This document shows positions 53,476 to 61,120 of a DNA stretch of 64,000 nt, in pieces. Below the pieces are notes generated by a model that made no database searches, had not been told where the DNA came from, and saw only the letters and a program-made list of their open reading frames with translations. A program made the position numbers and the translations under genes. The DNA is taken from NCBI GenBank assembly GCA_002320245.1, contig DCKD01000078.1:1-64000 (forward strand), written 5' to 3'. The stretch is from Lachnospiraceae bacterium UBA1683 (GTDB lineage Bacteria; Bacillota; Clostridia; Lachnospirales; Lachnospiraceae). Position 1 is the stretch's first letter. Each line of letters starts with the position of its first letter.

Positions 53476-54043
53476 ATATTTTTCCGATGAAATTGTGTAT
53501 CATCGTTCTTCCATCCGGTGTCAGAATAGATTCCGGGTGAAACTGTAATCCATAAACTTCATATTCTGTATGTTCCACCGCCATCACCTCTCCATCCGCA
53601 GTCTCGGCTGTTATCTTCAATTCTTTTGGTAATGTATCACGTACCGCTGCCAGTGAATGATATCTTGCCACCGGGATATTTGCCGGAAGATTCCGGAATA
53701 ATTTACTTCCCGTATCAAGACTTACCTCGGATGTCTTACCATGCATCAGTTCTTTTGCATAAGAAACAGTCGCTCCAAGCGCCTCACAGATTGCCTGATG
53801 TCCAAGACACACCCCGAGGATTGGGACTTTTCCAGAGAATTCCCTCACTGCTTCAATACAGCATCCAGCATCTGCCGGATGCCCCGGTCCGGGAGAAAGC
53901 ACGATATAGTCCGGACTCATTTCCCGAATTTCGTCTATCGTTTTTTCATCGTTTCGAATCACGGTAATCTCAGGATTCTCCTTGCCAATCAATTGATAGA
54001 GGTTATAGGAAAAACTGTCATAATTATCAATCAGTAAAATCAT
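53471..54043 (-). CDS. trpG: Anthranilate synthase, glutamine amidotransferase subunit
   Basis: Supplies ammonia from glutamine to TrpE. 190 residues. Class I amidotransferase triad: Cys79 in GVCLGHQA, His169 and Glu171 in LQFHPESIL; PGPGHP near 51 forms the oxyanion region. The start at 54043 overlaps the trpE stop as ATGA, so the subunits are co-translated. The stop lies inside the terminal repeat of the 53288-53475 element. Confidence 0.96.
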   Translation of the reverse strand: MILLIDNYDSFSYNLYQLIGKENPEITVIRNDEKTIDEIREMSPDYIVLSPGPGHPADAGCCIEAVREFSGKVPILGVCLGHQAICEALGATVSYAKELMHGKTSEVSLDTGSKLFRNLPANIPVARYHSLAAVRDTLPKELKITAETADGEVMAVEHTEYEVYGLQFHPESILTPDGRTMIHNFIGKIL

Positions 54044-55545
54044 TCTTCCATCCCCTTTCCTGCTGTTTCTATTGCCGTTGTTACCGCCTTTGCCTTGTTG
54101 ATACACTCCTGATACTCGTTTTCCGGAACGCTGTCTGCCACAATCCCCGCCCCGGAACACACGTATACGATATCATTCTTTGCATATGCCATCCGAATTG
54201 CAATACAGGTATCCACGTTTCCTGTAAAATCAATGTATCCAACCGCACCCCCATAGATTCCTCTCTTACAGTCTTCCAGTTCATTAATTATCTCACATGC
54301 ACGTATTTTCGGCGCTCCCGAAAGTGTTCCTGCCGGAAGAACCGCATCGATGGTATCCATATAATCTTTATCCTGCCGGATAATCCCTTTTACCGTCGAA
54401 CCGATATGCATGACATGGGAAAACCTCTCGATTTCCATATATTTTTCTACCTCAACGGTTCCAATCTTACTAATTTTTCCAATATCGTTTCTTCCCAAAT
54501 CAACGAGCATATTGTGCTCTGCCAGTTCTTTTTCATCTTTCAGCAGCTCCTCTTCCAACGCCTTGTCTTCCTCGTATGAGCGCCCCCGTTTTCTCGTCCC
54601 CGCCAGAGGGAATGTATGAAGCGTGTCTCCTTCAAGCTTTGCCAGCGTTTCCGGCGATGCCCCGGCAATTTCAATATCATTGCCGGAAAAATAAAACATA
54701 TACGGAGACGGGTTTGTTGTCCGCAGAACCCGGTACACATCAAAAATACTTCCTTCCATTTCCGCCTCTAACCGGTTAGACAGCACCACCTGAAAAATAT
54801 CGCCTTCGTAAATATGCTGCTTTGCTTTTTCCACCATACTACAATATATTTCCCTGGAAAAATGCGGTTTGAAATTGCTTTTCAACTGAAAAGCTGTATG
54901 CGGGGCATAATCACACTTCTGAATCAGATGTTTCAGCCGCCTTAATTTTTCCTTGCTTTCCCCGTATGCCTTTTCCATTTTCTCCGACTGCATAATCGTT
55001 CCGTCCTCATTTGCAATCGGCATACTTACAATCAAAATAATTTTCTGTCTCAGATGGTCAAATGCAATAACCTCATCAAACAGCATCAAATCCACATCCC
55101 GAAAATGCGTTTCATCCTTTGCATTCAGTTCCAGCTCCGGCTCCACATATTTGATATAATCATAGGAGAAATATCCAACTAACCCTCCTGTAAATGTCGG
55201 TAATCCCTTGATTCTCGGTGCACGGTTCTGCTCTATGATTTTTCGGATATATTTGCCCGGACGGAGGGTTTCCTCCTGAATTGTCTCATGATTTTTTAAC
55301 CGAACCTTTCCATTCCGGCAGCTAATTTCCATTTTGGGCTCAAACCCAAGGAAACTGTATCTTCCCCACCGTTTTGCATCCTCCGCACTTTCAAACATAT
55401 AGCAATGTTCACTGACTTTTTTGAGAACCCGGAGCACCCCGATTGGTGTATACATATCAGAATACATTTCCATACTGACCGGGATGGTTCGGTAATTGCC
55501 GGATTGGGCAAAACCTTGAATTGTCTGTAAATCTGGATAAATCAT
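54040..55545 (-). CDS. trpE: Anthranilate synthase, chorismate-binding subunit
   Basis: Forms anthranilate from chorismate with ammonia from TrpG. 501 residues. SMEMYSDMYTPIGVL is at the N-terminus, where tryptophan binds for feedback inhibition (LEQ/S-type site ESAEDAKRWGRYSF), and the C-terminal half has FQVVLSNRLE, SPSPYMFY-like NPSPYMFYF, PLAGTRKRG, DLGRNDIGKI and PAGTLSGAPKIRA. The ATG at 55545 follows AAGGGGATT. The upstream open frame belongs to element A2 and the leader. First gene of trpEGDCFBA, controlled by a T-box. Confidence 0.97.
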   Translation of the reverse strand: MIYPDLQTIQGFAQSGNYRTIPVSMEMYSDMYTPIGVLRVLKKVSEHCYMFESAEDAKRWGRYSFLGFEPKMEISCRNGKVRLKNHETIQEETLRPGKYIRKIIEQNRAPRIKGLPTFTGGLVGYFSYDYIKYVEPELELNAKDETHFRDVDLMLFDEVIAFDHLRQKIILIVSMPIANEDGTIMQSEKMEKAYGESKEKLRRLKHLIQKCDYAPHTAFQLKSNFKPHFSREIYCSMVEKAKQHIYEGDIFQVVLSNRLEAEMEGSIFDVYRVLRTTNPSPYMFYFSGNDIEIAGASPETLAKLEGDTLHTFPLAGTRKRGRSYEEDKALEEELLKDEKELAEHNMLVDLGRNDIGKISKIGTVEVEKYMEIERFSHVMHIGSTVKGIIRQDKDYMDTIDAVLPAGTLSGAPKIRACEIINELEDCKRGIYGGAVGYIDFTGNVDTCIAIRMAYAKNDIVYVCSGAGIVADSVPENEYQECINKAKAVTTAIETAGKGMEE

Positions 55546-55575
55546 TATACAATCCCCTTTCCTTTTATTAGATAT

Positions 55576-55683
55576 GTAACTATTCAGAGCCATGCGCATC
55601 TGCAACGTTTTTATGCGTTGGATGCTTGCATACATAAGTATAAATCGGTACAGATGCATATGGCGGCTTTGAACAGTTTCTAC
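55576..55683. repeat. MITE-like element A2 in the trpE leader
   Basis: 108-bp copy of the family at 59362-59504, sharing CATGCGCA, CTGCAACG, CTTGCATACATAAGTATAAA and CAGATGCATATGGCGG, and bounded by GTAACTATTCAGAGCC and a degraded right end GGCTTTGAACAGTTTCTAC. It lies between the T-box terminator and the trpE ribosome binding site, so it becomes part of every full-length trp messenger. Confidence 0.75.
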
Positions 55684-55742
55684 GATATAATGAAGTGTTC
55701 TCACTGCCGTATAGACAAGCTTTTCCTGTGAAACATTAAGCA

Positions 55743-56076
55743 CAAAAAATCCGCCCCTGACATCACACAATAATATTGTGTAACGTCAAGGGCGGATTAA
55801 ATTTCATAATTCGCGGTGCCACCTTGATTCACAGAGAAAAATTCTCTGTGCGCTTAGCGAGATACCAACATATCCCCGGCAACTAACGTATGCCTGCACG
55901 TCATGCTATACAGGTTCTGAGCAATTTCTAAAATGTATTGTAACCAGATACCTTTCCCGCATACCCTCAGTGGTCCATTTAACATCCTGCGTTTTACCCG
56001 GCTCTCACCTGCCCGGACTCTCTGTGAATGCACGATATGCTGTTATCTCCACTTCATCGGTTTACTTTGTTAAATT
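55743..56076 (-). promoter_or_regulatory. Tryptophan T-box riboswitch of the trp operon
   Basis: Leader of about 330 bases sensing uncharged tRNA-Trp. The conserved AGGTGGCACCGCG (55812-55824, minus) is the T-box that pairs with the tRNA acceptor end; stem I with its AG-bulge (AGAGAGTCCGGGCAGG) precedes, and the specifier loop is read as TGG at 55975-55977 followed by ACCAC, the Trp codon. The terminator (AATCCGCCCTTGAC / GTCAGGGGCGGATT then six T at 55744-55749) closes it. Charged tRNA favours termination, uncharged antitermination. Confidence 0.96.
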
Positions 56077-56082
56077 AGTATT

Positions 56083-56112
56083 ATTATAAACATATTTTCC
56101 GGAAGCTGTCAA
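56083..56112 (-). promoter_or_regulatory. Promoter of the trp operon
   Basis: TTGACA (56107-56112), 18 bases, TATAAT (56083-56088) on the minus strand; transcription should start near 56076, just before stem I of the T-box. Confidence 0.85.
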
Positions 56113-56160
56113 TACTTTTTTCCACCTTCCAAGTAAAAAACTTGCCAAAAAACTTCCAAG

Positions 56161-56209
56161 CAAAAATGATGGCGCTTTCCCGATATTGCTGCCGGAAAAT
56201 CAGCCATCA
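56161..56209 (-). terminator. Imperfect terminator after the AGCS symporter gene
   Basis: On the minus strand TGATGGC and GCCATCA form the base of the stem (56167-56209), TTTTCC/GGGAAA extend it, and ATTTTTG follows. The rest of the interval between this and the trp promoter (56113-56160) shows nothing further. Confidence 0.6.
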
Positions 56210-56227
56210 CTTTAAACTACATTTTTC

Positions 56228-57637
56228 TTATATTTTATTTTTCATTCTCGCAAAGTAATCTTTTGTCTCAGATACAACCACACCGCTCAATGTCAACAAC
56301 GCAATCAGGTTTGGGAATGCCATCAGAGCATTGAAGATATCTGCGATATTCCATACCGCCGCTACCGTCATATATGGTCCGAAGAACACACAGGCAATAT
56401 ACAGCCACCGGTAAGTCTTCACCGCTTTCTGATTTCTGTTGAACAGGTATTCCAGACAACGCTCACCATAGTAATCCCATCCAAGGATTGTGGTAAACGC
56501 AAAGAATACCAGACAAAGCATCAATGCAAATGATGCAACAGCCGGCGGGAAGGGAAGTCCCTGCTGGAATGCCGCATTTGTAATTTCAATTCCTTCCAGG
56601 CCTGTATTCCATGTTCCTGTAATAACAATAGCCAATCCTGTCATCGTACAGATTACAATTGTATCAATAAATGTACCAGTCATAGATACCAGCCCCTGAC
56701 GGGCAGGTTCCTTTGTCTGTGCCGCCGCAGCCGCAATTGGCGCGCTTCCAAGACCGGATTCGTTTGAGAAAATACCTCTTGCGATACCCTTCTGCATTGC
56801 AACGACCATTGTTCCCATTGCACCACCTGCAAGTGCACTTCCGGTAAATGCAGATTTTACAATCGCAACAACTGCTGCAGGGATTGCCGTAATATTTGTA
56901 ACCATAATAATCAATACAAGTGCAACATACAAAACAGCCATGAACGGTACGACAACCTGAGATACTTTTGCGATGCGCTTAATACCGCCAATGACAACCA
57001 AACCGACACAGACTGTAAGTACCAGACAGGAAATCACAGTCGCCCATGAATATGTATTTCCAAACAAATTGACCGTGTATGCCATATCCGGATCAACAAA
57101 GTTCTTCACTGCAGACGCAATGCCATTTACCTGTGTAAATGTACCGATACCAAACAGACCGACTCCCGCTCCGAAAAATGCGAAAATCTTTGCAAGCCAT
57201 CTCCACTGTTTTCCCATACCGTTCTCAATATAATAAAATGGTCCACCCAGGACATGACCATTTTCATCAATCGTACGATACTTGATTGCAAGCAGACCCT
57301 CTGCATACTTCGTTGCCATTCCAAAGAATGCCGCTACAATCATCCAGAACAATGCCCCCGGTCCACCTGCTGCAATTGCAGTAGCGACACCGACAATGTT
57401 GCCTGTACCGATTGTTGCTGACAGTGCTGTACACAGTGCTCCAAAACTAGTTACCTCACCATGTCCGTCTCCTTCATTTTTCACCATGAATTTCAAGGCT
57501 TTTCCAAGATGTCTCACCTGCAAAACACCTAAACGAACTGTTAAAATGAATCCTGTAATCAGGATTAGAATGATTAACGGCAGTCCCCATACAACTCCGT
57601 CAAACCATGTGATAAAATGATTGATTTGCTCCAACAT
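56228..57637 (-). CDS. Alanine/glycine:sodium symporter (AGCS family)
   Basis: Inner-membrane amino-acid symporter, about 469 residues with ten or eleven hydrophobic helices. The family signature GALCTALSATIGTGNIVGVA and FSNESGLGSAPIAAAAA are clear. A singleton glycine riboswitch precedes it, so glycine is the most likely substrate, which the family name alone would not decide. The start at 57637 is the ATG after GGAGGAAGAAAGG; frames further upstream run through the riboswitch. Confidence 0.95.
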   Translation of the reverse strand: MLEQINHFITWFDGVVWGLPLIILILITGFILTVRLGVLQVRHLGKALKFMVKNEGDGHGEVTSFGALCTALSATIGTGNIVGVATAIAAGGPGALFWMIVAAFFGMATKYAEGLLAIKYRTIDENGHVLGGPFYYIENGMGKQWRWLAKIFAFFGAGVGLFGIGTFTQVNGIASAVKNFVDPDMAYTVNLFGNTYSWATVISCLVLTVCVGLVVIGGIKRIAKVSQVVVPFMAVLYVALVLIIMVTNITAIPAAVVAIVKSAFTGSALAGGAMGTMVVAMQKGIARGIFSNESGLGSAPIAAAAAQTKEPARQGLVSMTGTFIDTIVICTMTGLAIVITGTWNTGLEGIEITNAAFQQGLPFPPAVASFALMLCLVFFAFTTILGWDYYGERCLEYLFNRNQKAVKTYRWLYIACVFFGPYMTVAAVWNIADIFNALMAFPNLIALLTLSGVVVSETKDYFARMKNKI

Positions 57638-57649
57638 ACCTTTCTTCCT

Positions 57650-57756
57650 CCATCCTTTTGCCTGAGAGATTAACAGCATTTCACTGCGTACACCTTCGGC
57701 GCTCTTCCTCTTAGATTTTGAAGAGACTCTCCTGAGTTTCGTGCTTTAACACGCCG
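57650..57756 (-). promoter_or_regulatory. Singleton glycine riboswitch
   Basis: Minus-strand aptamer with CAGGAGAG at the 5' side (57726-57733), GCGCCGAAGG in the middle and AATCTCTCAGGCAAAAGGA (57653-57671), the hallmarks of a glycine aptamer. Only one aptamer is present; a short stem CGTGTTAAAGCACG just 5' of it stands where the second aptamer would be. The ribosome binding site GGAGG begins right after the aptamer, so control of translation is more likely than of termination. Confidence 0.93.
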
Positions 57757-57762
57757 TAGTAT

Positions 57763-57791
57763 ACAATAGCACGTCAGAGCTTAGATTTCAA
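57763..57791 (-). promoter_or_regulatory. Promoter of the glycine riboswitch-symporter unit
   Basis: TTGAAA (57786-57791), 17 bases, TATTGT (57763-57768) on the minus strand; places +1 at the first base of the riboswitch, near 57756. Confidence 0.6.
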
Positions 57792-57825
57792 TAGCTTTTT
57801 TATAAAAAATTTAGAATTGATCATC

Positions 57826-57864
57826 AAAGGGGACAGTCCCCTGTCAGAAGGGACTGTCCCCTTT
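57826..57864. repeat. Two inverted GGGGACAGTCCC units
   Basis: AAAGGGGACAGTCCC (57826-57840) and its exact complement (57850-57864), each arm itself containing the palindrome GGGACTGTCCC/GGGGACAGTCCCC. It lies directly after the ZIP stop and may end that transcript. The single unit at 9874-9895 belongs to the same family. Confidence 0.75.
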
Positions 57865-57879
57865 GCTAATTTACAGAAA

Positions 57880-58659
57880 TCATCCCAACGCCACATCCAG
57901 TATCATCATTAAAACAAACCCGGCTGCAACACCGATTGTCCCGATATTCGAATGTTCACCTGCCTGTGACTCCGGTATCAGTTCTTCCACAACAACATAA
58001 ATCATCGCTCCGGCAGCGAACGCAAGCAAATATGGCAAAATTGGCGTTACAAACTGCGTCAGCAAAATGGTAATCAACGCTGCGATTGGCTCAACGATAC
58101 CAGAAGCCGCACCATACCAGAATGCCTTTTTCCTTGTAAATCCCTCTCCCCGAAGGGGCATGGAGATGATTGCCCCCTCCGGGAAGTTCTGAATCGCAAT
58201 CCCGACTGATAACGCGAATGCCCCAGCCAATGAAATCAGTTCATTCCCGCTCATTACCCCGGCAAAAGTCACGCCAACCGCCATGCCCTCCGGAATGTTG
58301 TGAAGCGTCACCGCAAAAACGAGCATTGTTGTTTTTTTTAGCTCGGTCTTTATCCCCTCCGGTTCTTCCTCTGTCAAATGCAGATGAGGTATCACGGTAT
58401 CCAGCAGCAAAAGAAATCCCATTCCAAACAAAAACCCGATTGCTGCGGGCGCCCATATGATTTTTGCCCCCTCCGACATATCAATGGCAGGAATCAGCAG
58501 TGACCAAACGGACGCCGCCATCATAACACCTGATGCAAATCCGAGTAAAACCTTCTGAAGCCGGTTGTCCATTTCTTTTCTCATAAAAAATACCATCGCA
58601 GCTCCCAGCGCAGTACCGGCAAACGGTATCCATATTCCAATCCAAATATTGTGATTCAT
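57880..58659 (-). CDS. ZIP-family metal transporter
   Basis: 259 residues, eight predicted helices; imports zinc or another divalent metal. Helix IV has HNIPEGMAVGV and helix V NFPEGAIISMP (HNxPEG / NFPEG motifs), typical of the GufA-type ZIP branch. It is cytoplasmic-membrane bound and probably works as a dimer or monomer. The promoter upstream carries no recognisable Zur or Fur box. Metal specificity unproved. Confidence 0.92.
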   Translation of the reverse strand: MNHNIWIGIWIPFAGTALGAAMVFFMRKEMDNRLQKVLLGFASGVMMAASVWSLLIPAIDMSEGAKIIWAPAAIGFLFGMGFLLLLDTVIPHLHLTEEEPEGIKTELKKTTMLVFAVTLHNIPEGMAVGVTFAGVMSGNELISLAGAFALSVGIAIQNFPEGAIISMPLRGEGFTRKKAFWYGAASGIVEPIAALITILLTQFVTPILPYLLAFAAGAMIYVVVEELIPESQAGEHSNIGTIGVAAGFVLMMILDVALG

Positions 58660-58691
58660 TCTGATATACCCCTTCCTTTTTACGTTATCTT

Positions 58692-58721
58692 ATGATACGC
58701 ACAGTACGCCTGTAATGTCAA
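58692..58721 (-). promoter_or_regulatory. Promoter of the ZIP gene
   Basis: TTGACA (58716-58721), 18 bases, TATCAT (58692-58697) on the minus strand. Confidence 0.65.
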
Positions 58722-58748
58722 ATTCTTTTTTATTTTTTCCTTTTTAGG

Positions 58749-58777
58749 TTGTTACATACAGGCGTTTAGTGTATAAT
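58749..58777 (+). promoter_or_regulatory. Promoter of the P-loop protein gene
   Basis: TTGTTA (58749-58754), 17 bases, TATAAT (58772-58777). About 60 bases of leader follow before the ATG, with a short inverted repeat TTGAG...CTCAA at 58791-58811. Confidence 0.75.
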
Positions 58778-58842
58778 AAATTTAAGAAATTTGAGCAGCG
58801 AGATTACTCAAAAATACACCTACATATAAGGAGAGAATCGCC

Positions 58843-59265
58843 ATGGTAAATTTAATAACAGGCCCAAAGGGCAGCGGAAAAACACAGCAAATGATTGAAC
58901 TCGCCAACGAAAAAGTCAAGACTTCAAAAGGGAACGTCGTATTGATTAAAAAGAGTCACCGGGATACTTACAGCGTCGACTTTAACGTGCGTGCAATCTG
59001 TATGGATGACTACAAAGACATCACTACACTGGAAGAATTTGTAGGATTTTTATATGGTATGGTAGCCGGTAACCACGACATTGAAACGGTGTTTATTGAC
59101 GGTGTTTTAAAACAGGCCGACATCACAATTGACAGTCTTCCGGATTTTATGAAGAAGCTCAACAAGATTTCTTCTGACAACAATATCGAATTCTTTATCA
59201 GCGTCAGCACAGCAAAGGAAAATATTCAGGATATCGACAATCCTGCATACAAAGTGCTTAACTGA
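58843..59265 (+). CDS. Small P-loop ATP-binding protein of unknown function
   Basis: 140 residues. Walker A GPKGSGKT at 7-14 and a Walker B-like VFIDGV at 83-88, then a short alpha/beta remainder ending in NPAYKVLN. There is no membrane segment and no further domain. It may be an NTP-binding accessory related to the ATPase family sometimes labelled PilT-like, but there are no pilus genes. AAGGAGAG precedes the ATG. It has its own promoter and terminator and stands as a single transcription unit, so expression is likely independent. Confidence 0.75.
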   Translation: MVNLITGPKGSGKTQQMIELANEKVKTSKGNVVLIKKSHRDTYSVDFNVRAICMDDYKDITTLEEFVGFLYGMVAGNHDIETVFIDGVLKQADITIDSLPDFMKKLNKISSDNNIEFFISVSTAKENIQDIDNPAYKVLN

Positions 59266-59307
59266 CATTTGATTTATCCGTTTTTACGGTGTATATGAGC
59301 GGAAAAA

Positions 59308-59347
59308 GCGGCTGTGAACCCAGTTATGATTCACAGCCGCCTTTATT
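59308..59347 (+). terminator. Terminator after the P-loop gene
   Basis: GCGGCTGTGAA (59308-59318) and TTCACAGCCGC (59330-59340), 11-base perfect stem, then CTTTATTTC. Confidence 0.9.
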
Positions 59348-59361
59348 TCTATTCGTTATTT

Positions 59362-59504
59362 GTAACTGTTCAGAGCCATGCGCACCTGCAACGGTTTTAT
59401 GTGTTGGATACTTGCATACATAAGTATAAATCGGTGCAGATGCATATGGCGGATACGCCACATCTCAAAATCCGCAGGATTTTGAGATGGCTCTGAACAG
59501 TTAC
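59362..59504. repeat. MITE-like element A3 with perfect terminal repeats
   Basis: 143-bp element with 18-bp perfect inverted ends, GTAACTGTTCAGAGCCAT and its complement. Inside, a 13-bp perfect hairpin (CATCTCAAAATCC ... GGATTTTGAGATG) lies next to the right end. It ends two bases from the stop codon of the next gene and is the most intact copy of the family; A2 and A1 match its ends. Confidence 0.85.
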
Positions 59505-59506
59505 TT

Positions 59507-61105
59507 TTATTTAATTGAAAGAACTGTATTGGTCTTAGCCCCTTCTTTATATTCCAGTTGAATCTCATCACCCACATTGTATTTAATGATATCAATATAA
59601 TCAACAACCGACACATCAAATATCTCATCTGAATTTTCCAGCATGATATAATAATGCGAATTTCCATCCACTACACCCTGTGCAATTTTGGAAATCTTTC
59701 CTTCCACAGCGGTGATTTCTCTTGTGTCCGGCTCCTCTGTCTTGATACCATTGTCATACATTAATTTATTGTAAGACTCTTCACATGCACCGACCGTATC
59801 TCCGATTGCAACTACCTGATACTTCTGTACATTCACCATCGCATACTTCTTTACAAGTCCGGCATCATCCTTCAAAGCAATAAAATAAGTCGGCTCTCCG
59901 GAAATATTTAGAAGTAACGGGAATGTTGCAGTGTATTTCAGATTCTGTACCTGTCCCTCCGCCGAGGACATTGCCGAATCCTCGGTCGCACCTTCGATTG
60001 CATAGAATTTTGTCTCCATCGTCCTCTGGTTCATGAGTACAAACCCGACATTTGACTGATCCCCGCTGACAGATGTCACCCCGGTATACACCCAGACATC
60101 ATCATCAATCGCCAGATAATTATATCCGCTTGTTGTCATCAGACAGTCTTTCTGTCCCAGAACACTGTTAAAATATCCATGTTTCAGCGTTCCGTAATAA
60201 TCATACAGTTCAACCAGCAAATCTGCGGAATACGCGCGGTCAATCCATTCCGGCGCATCTTCAATCGCATAATCTACCGTCTCACCTGTAATCGCGTTGC
60301 AAAGGACAACCCGTCCTACCGTTACTCCGCCGAACAAACCAATGTTATATTTGCGTACCGGACAAATCCAATATGGCACACCATCATCATTGATTTCAAA
60401 ACTTAATTCATTGAAAATATAAGTCGGATAAGCAAAACGCAGATGCCGGTAAATATTCCGGTTAAAATGATCGCTGGCGGTATATTTCATTCCTTCATCC
60501 AATTTCACCAGTTCCGTATTCTGCGTCGCCATATCAATCCTGATATATGCCGGAATTCCCTCTTTCTGGTTCGTAAACCACTTAATCAGATTCGCATACC
60601 GCAACGGAGATACCCGCACCGGCTGATCTTTATAGTTAATCTGGCTGTACAGCTCATCAACTTCGAACTGAGATACCATGTCCACCATACTTCCCATCTT
60701 CCGGTTTCCGAGAATCTCTGCTGAATCCTTATCTAACAGCGGAATCTGGTCGAACGACAGCTCTTCGATATCTTTCGTAAACTCTCCGTCTTTCACATTC
60801 AAGAGTTTCTGATACTTTTTCGCATTGATAATCGGTGATGACACCAACGCCCCAACCAGATAAACAATAATCAGCGCTGCAAGCAGTCCGAAAATAACCT
60901 TAAATCCGATTAATTTCTTCATTTCAAACTTGGTCGGCTTTTTCTTTGACAGGTAAACCGCTCCGATAATCACGACAATTACAATCAAAAATACCCACAG
61001 CTCTGTCGAGTGCAGATTAATTGCGGGAAGCGCAATATAATAGTACAACGCTGCCAAAATGATAACAGCCAATGCCGAAATAAGTTTTAATTTTCCCTTT
61101 TTCAT
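59507..61105 (-). CDS. Unrecognised membrane-anchored protein of the Trk operon
   Basis: 532 residues I cannot assign to a known family. Three hydrophobic helices lie near the N-terminus, about 8-28, 36-53 and 69-90, followed by a soluble domain of roughly 440 residues rich in beta strands and aromatic residues, presumably outside the membrane. The last 75 residues (EGKISKIAQG ... GDEIQLEYKEG) look like a small beta-barrel. AAGGAG precedes the ATG. It starts 15 bases after the trkH stop, so it is co-expressed with the potassium system and may be an accessory or cell-surface protein. Confidence 0.75.
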   Translation of the reverse strand: MKKGKLKLISALAVIILAALYYYIALPAINLHSTELWVFLIVIVVIIGAVYLSKKKPTKFEMKKLIGFKVIFGLLAALIIVYLVGALVSSPIINAKKYQKLLNVKDGEFTKDIEELSFDQIPLLDKDSAEILGNRKMGSMVDMVSQFEVDELYSQINYKDQPVRVSPLRYANLIKWFTNQKEGIPAYIRIDMATQNTELVKLDEGMKYTASDHFNRNIYRHLRFAYPTYIFNELSFEINDDGVPYWICPVRKYNIGLFGGVTVGRVVLCNAITGETVDYAIEDAPEWIDRAYSADLLVELYDYYGTLKHGYFNSVLGQKDCLMTTSGYNYLAIDDDVWVYTGVTSVSGDQSNVGFVLMNQRTMETKFYAIEGATEDSAMSSAEGQVQNLKYTATFPLLLNISGEPTYFIALKDDAGLVKKYAMVNVQKYQVVAIGDTVGACEESYNKLMYDNGIKTEEPDTREITAVEGKISKIAQGVVDGNSHYYIMLENSDEIFDVSVVDYIDIIKYNVGDEIQLEYKEGAKTNTVLSIK

Positions 61106-61120
61106 TTTTTCTCCTTATAA

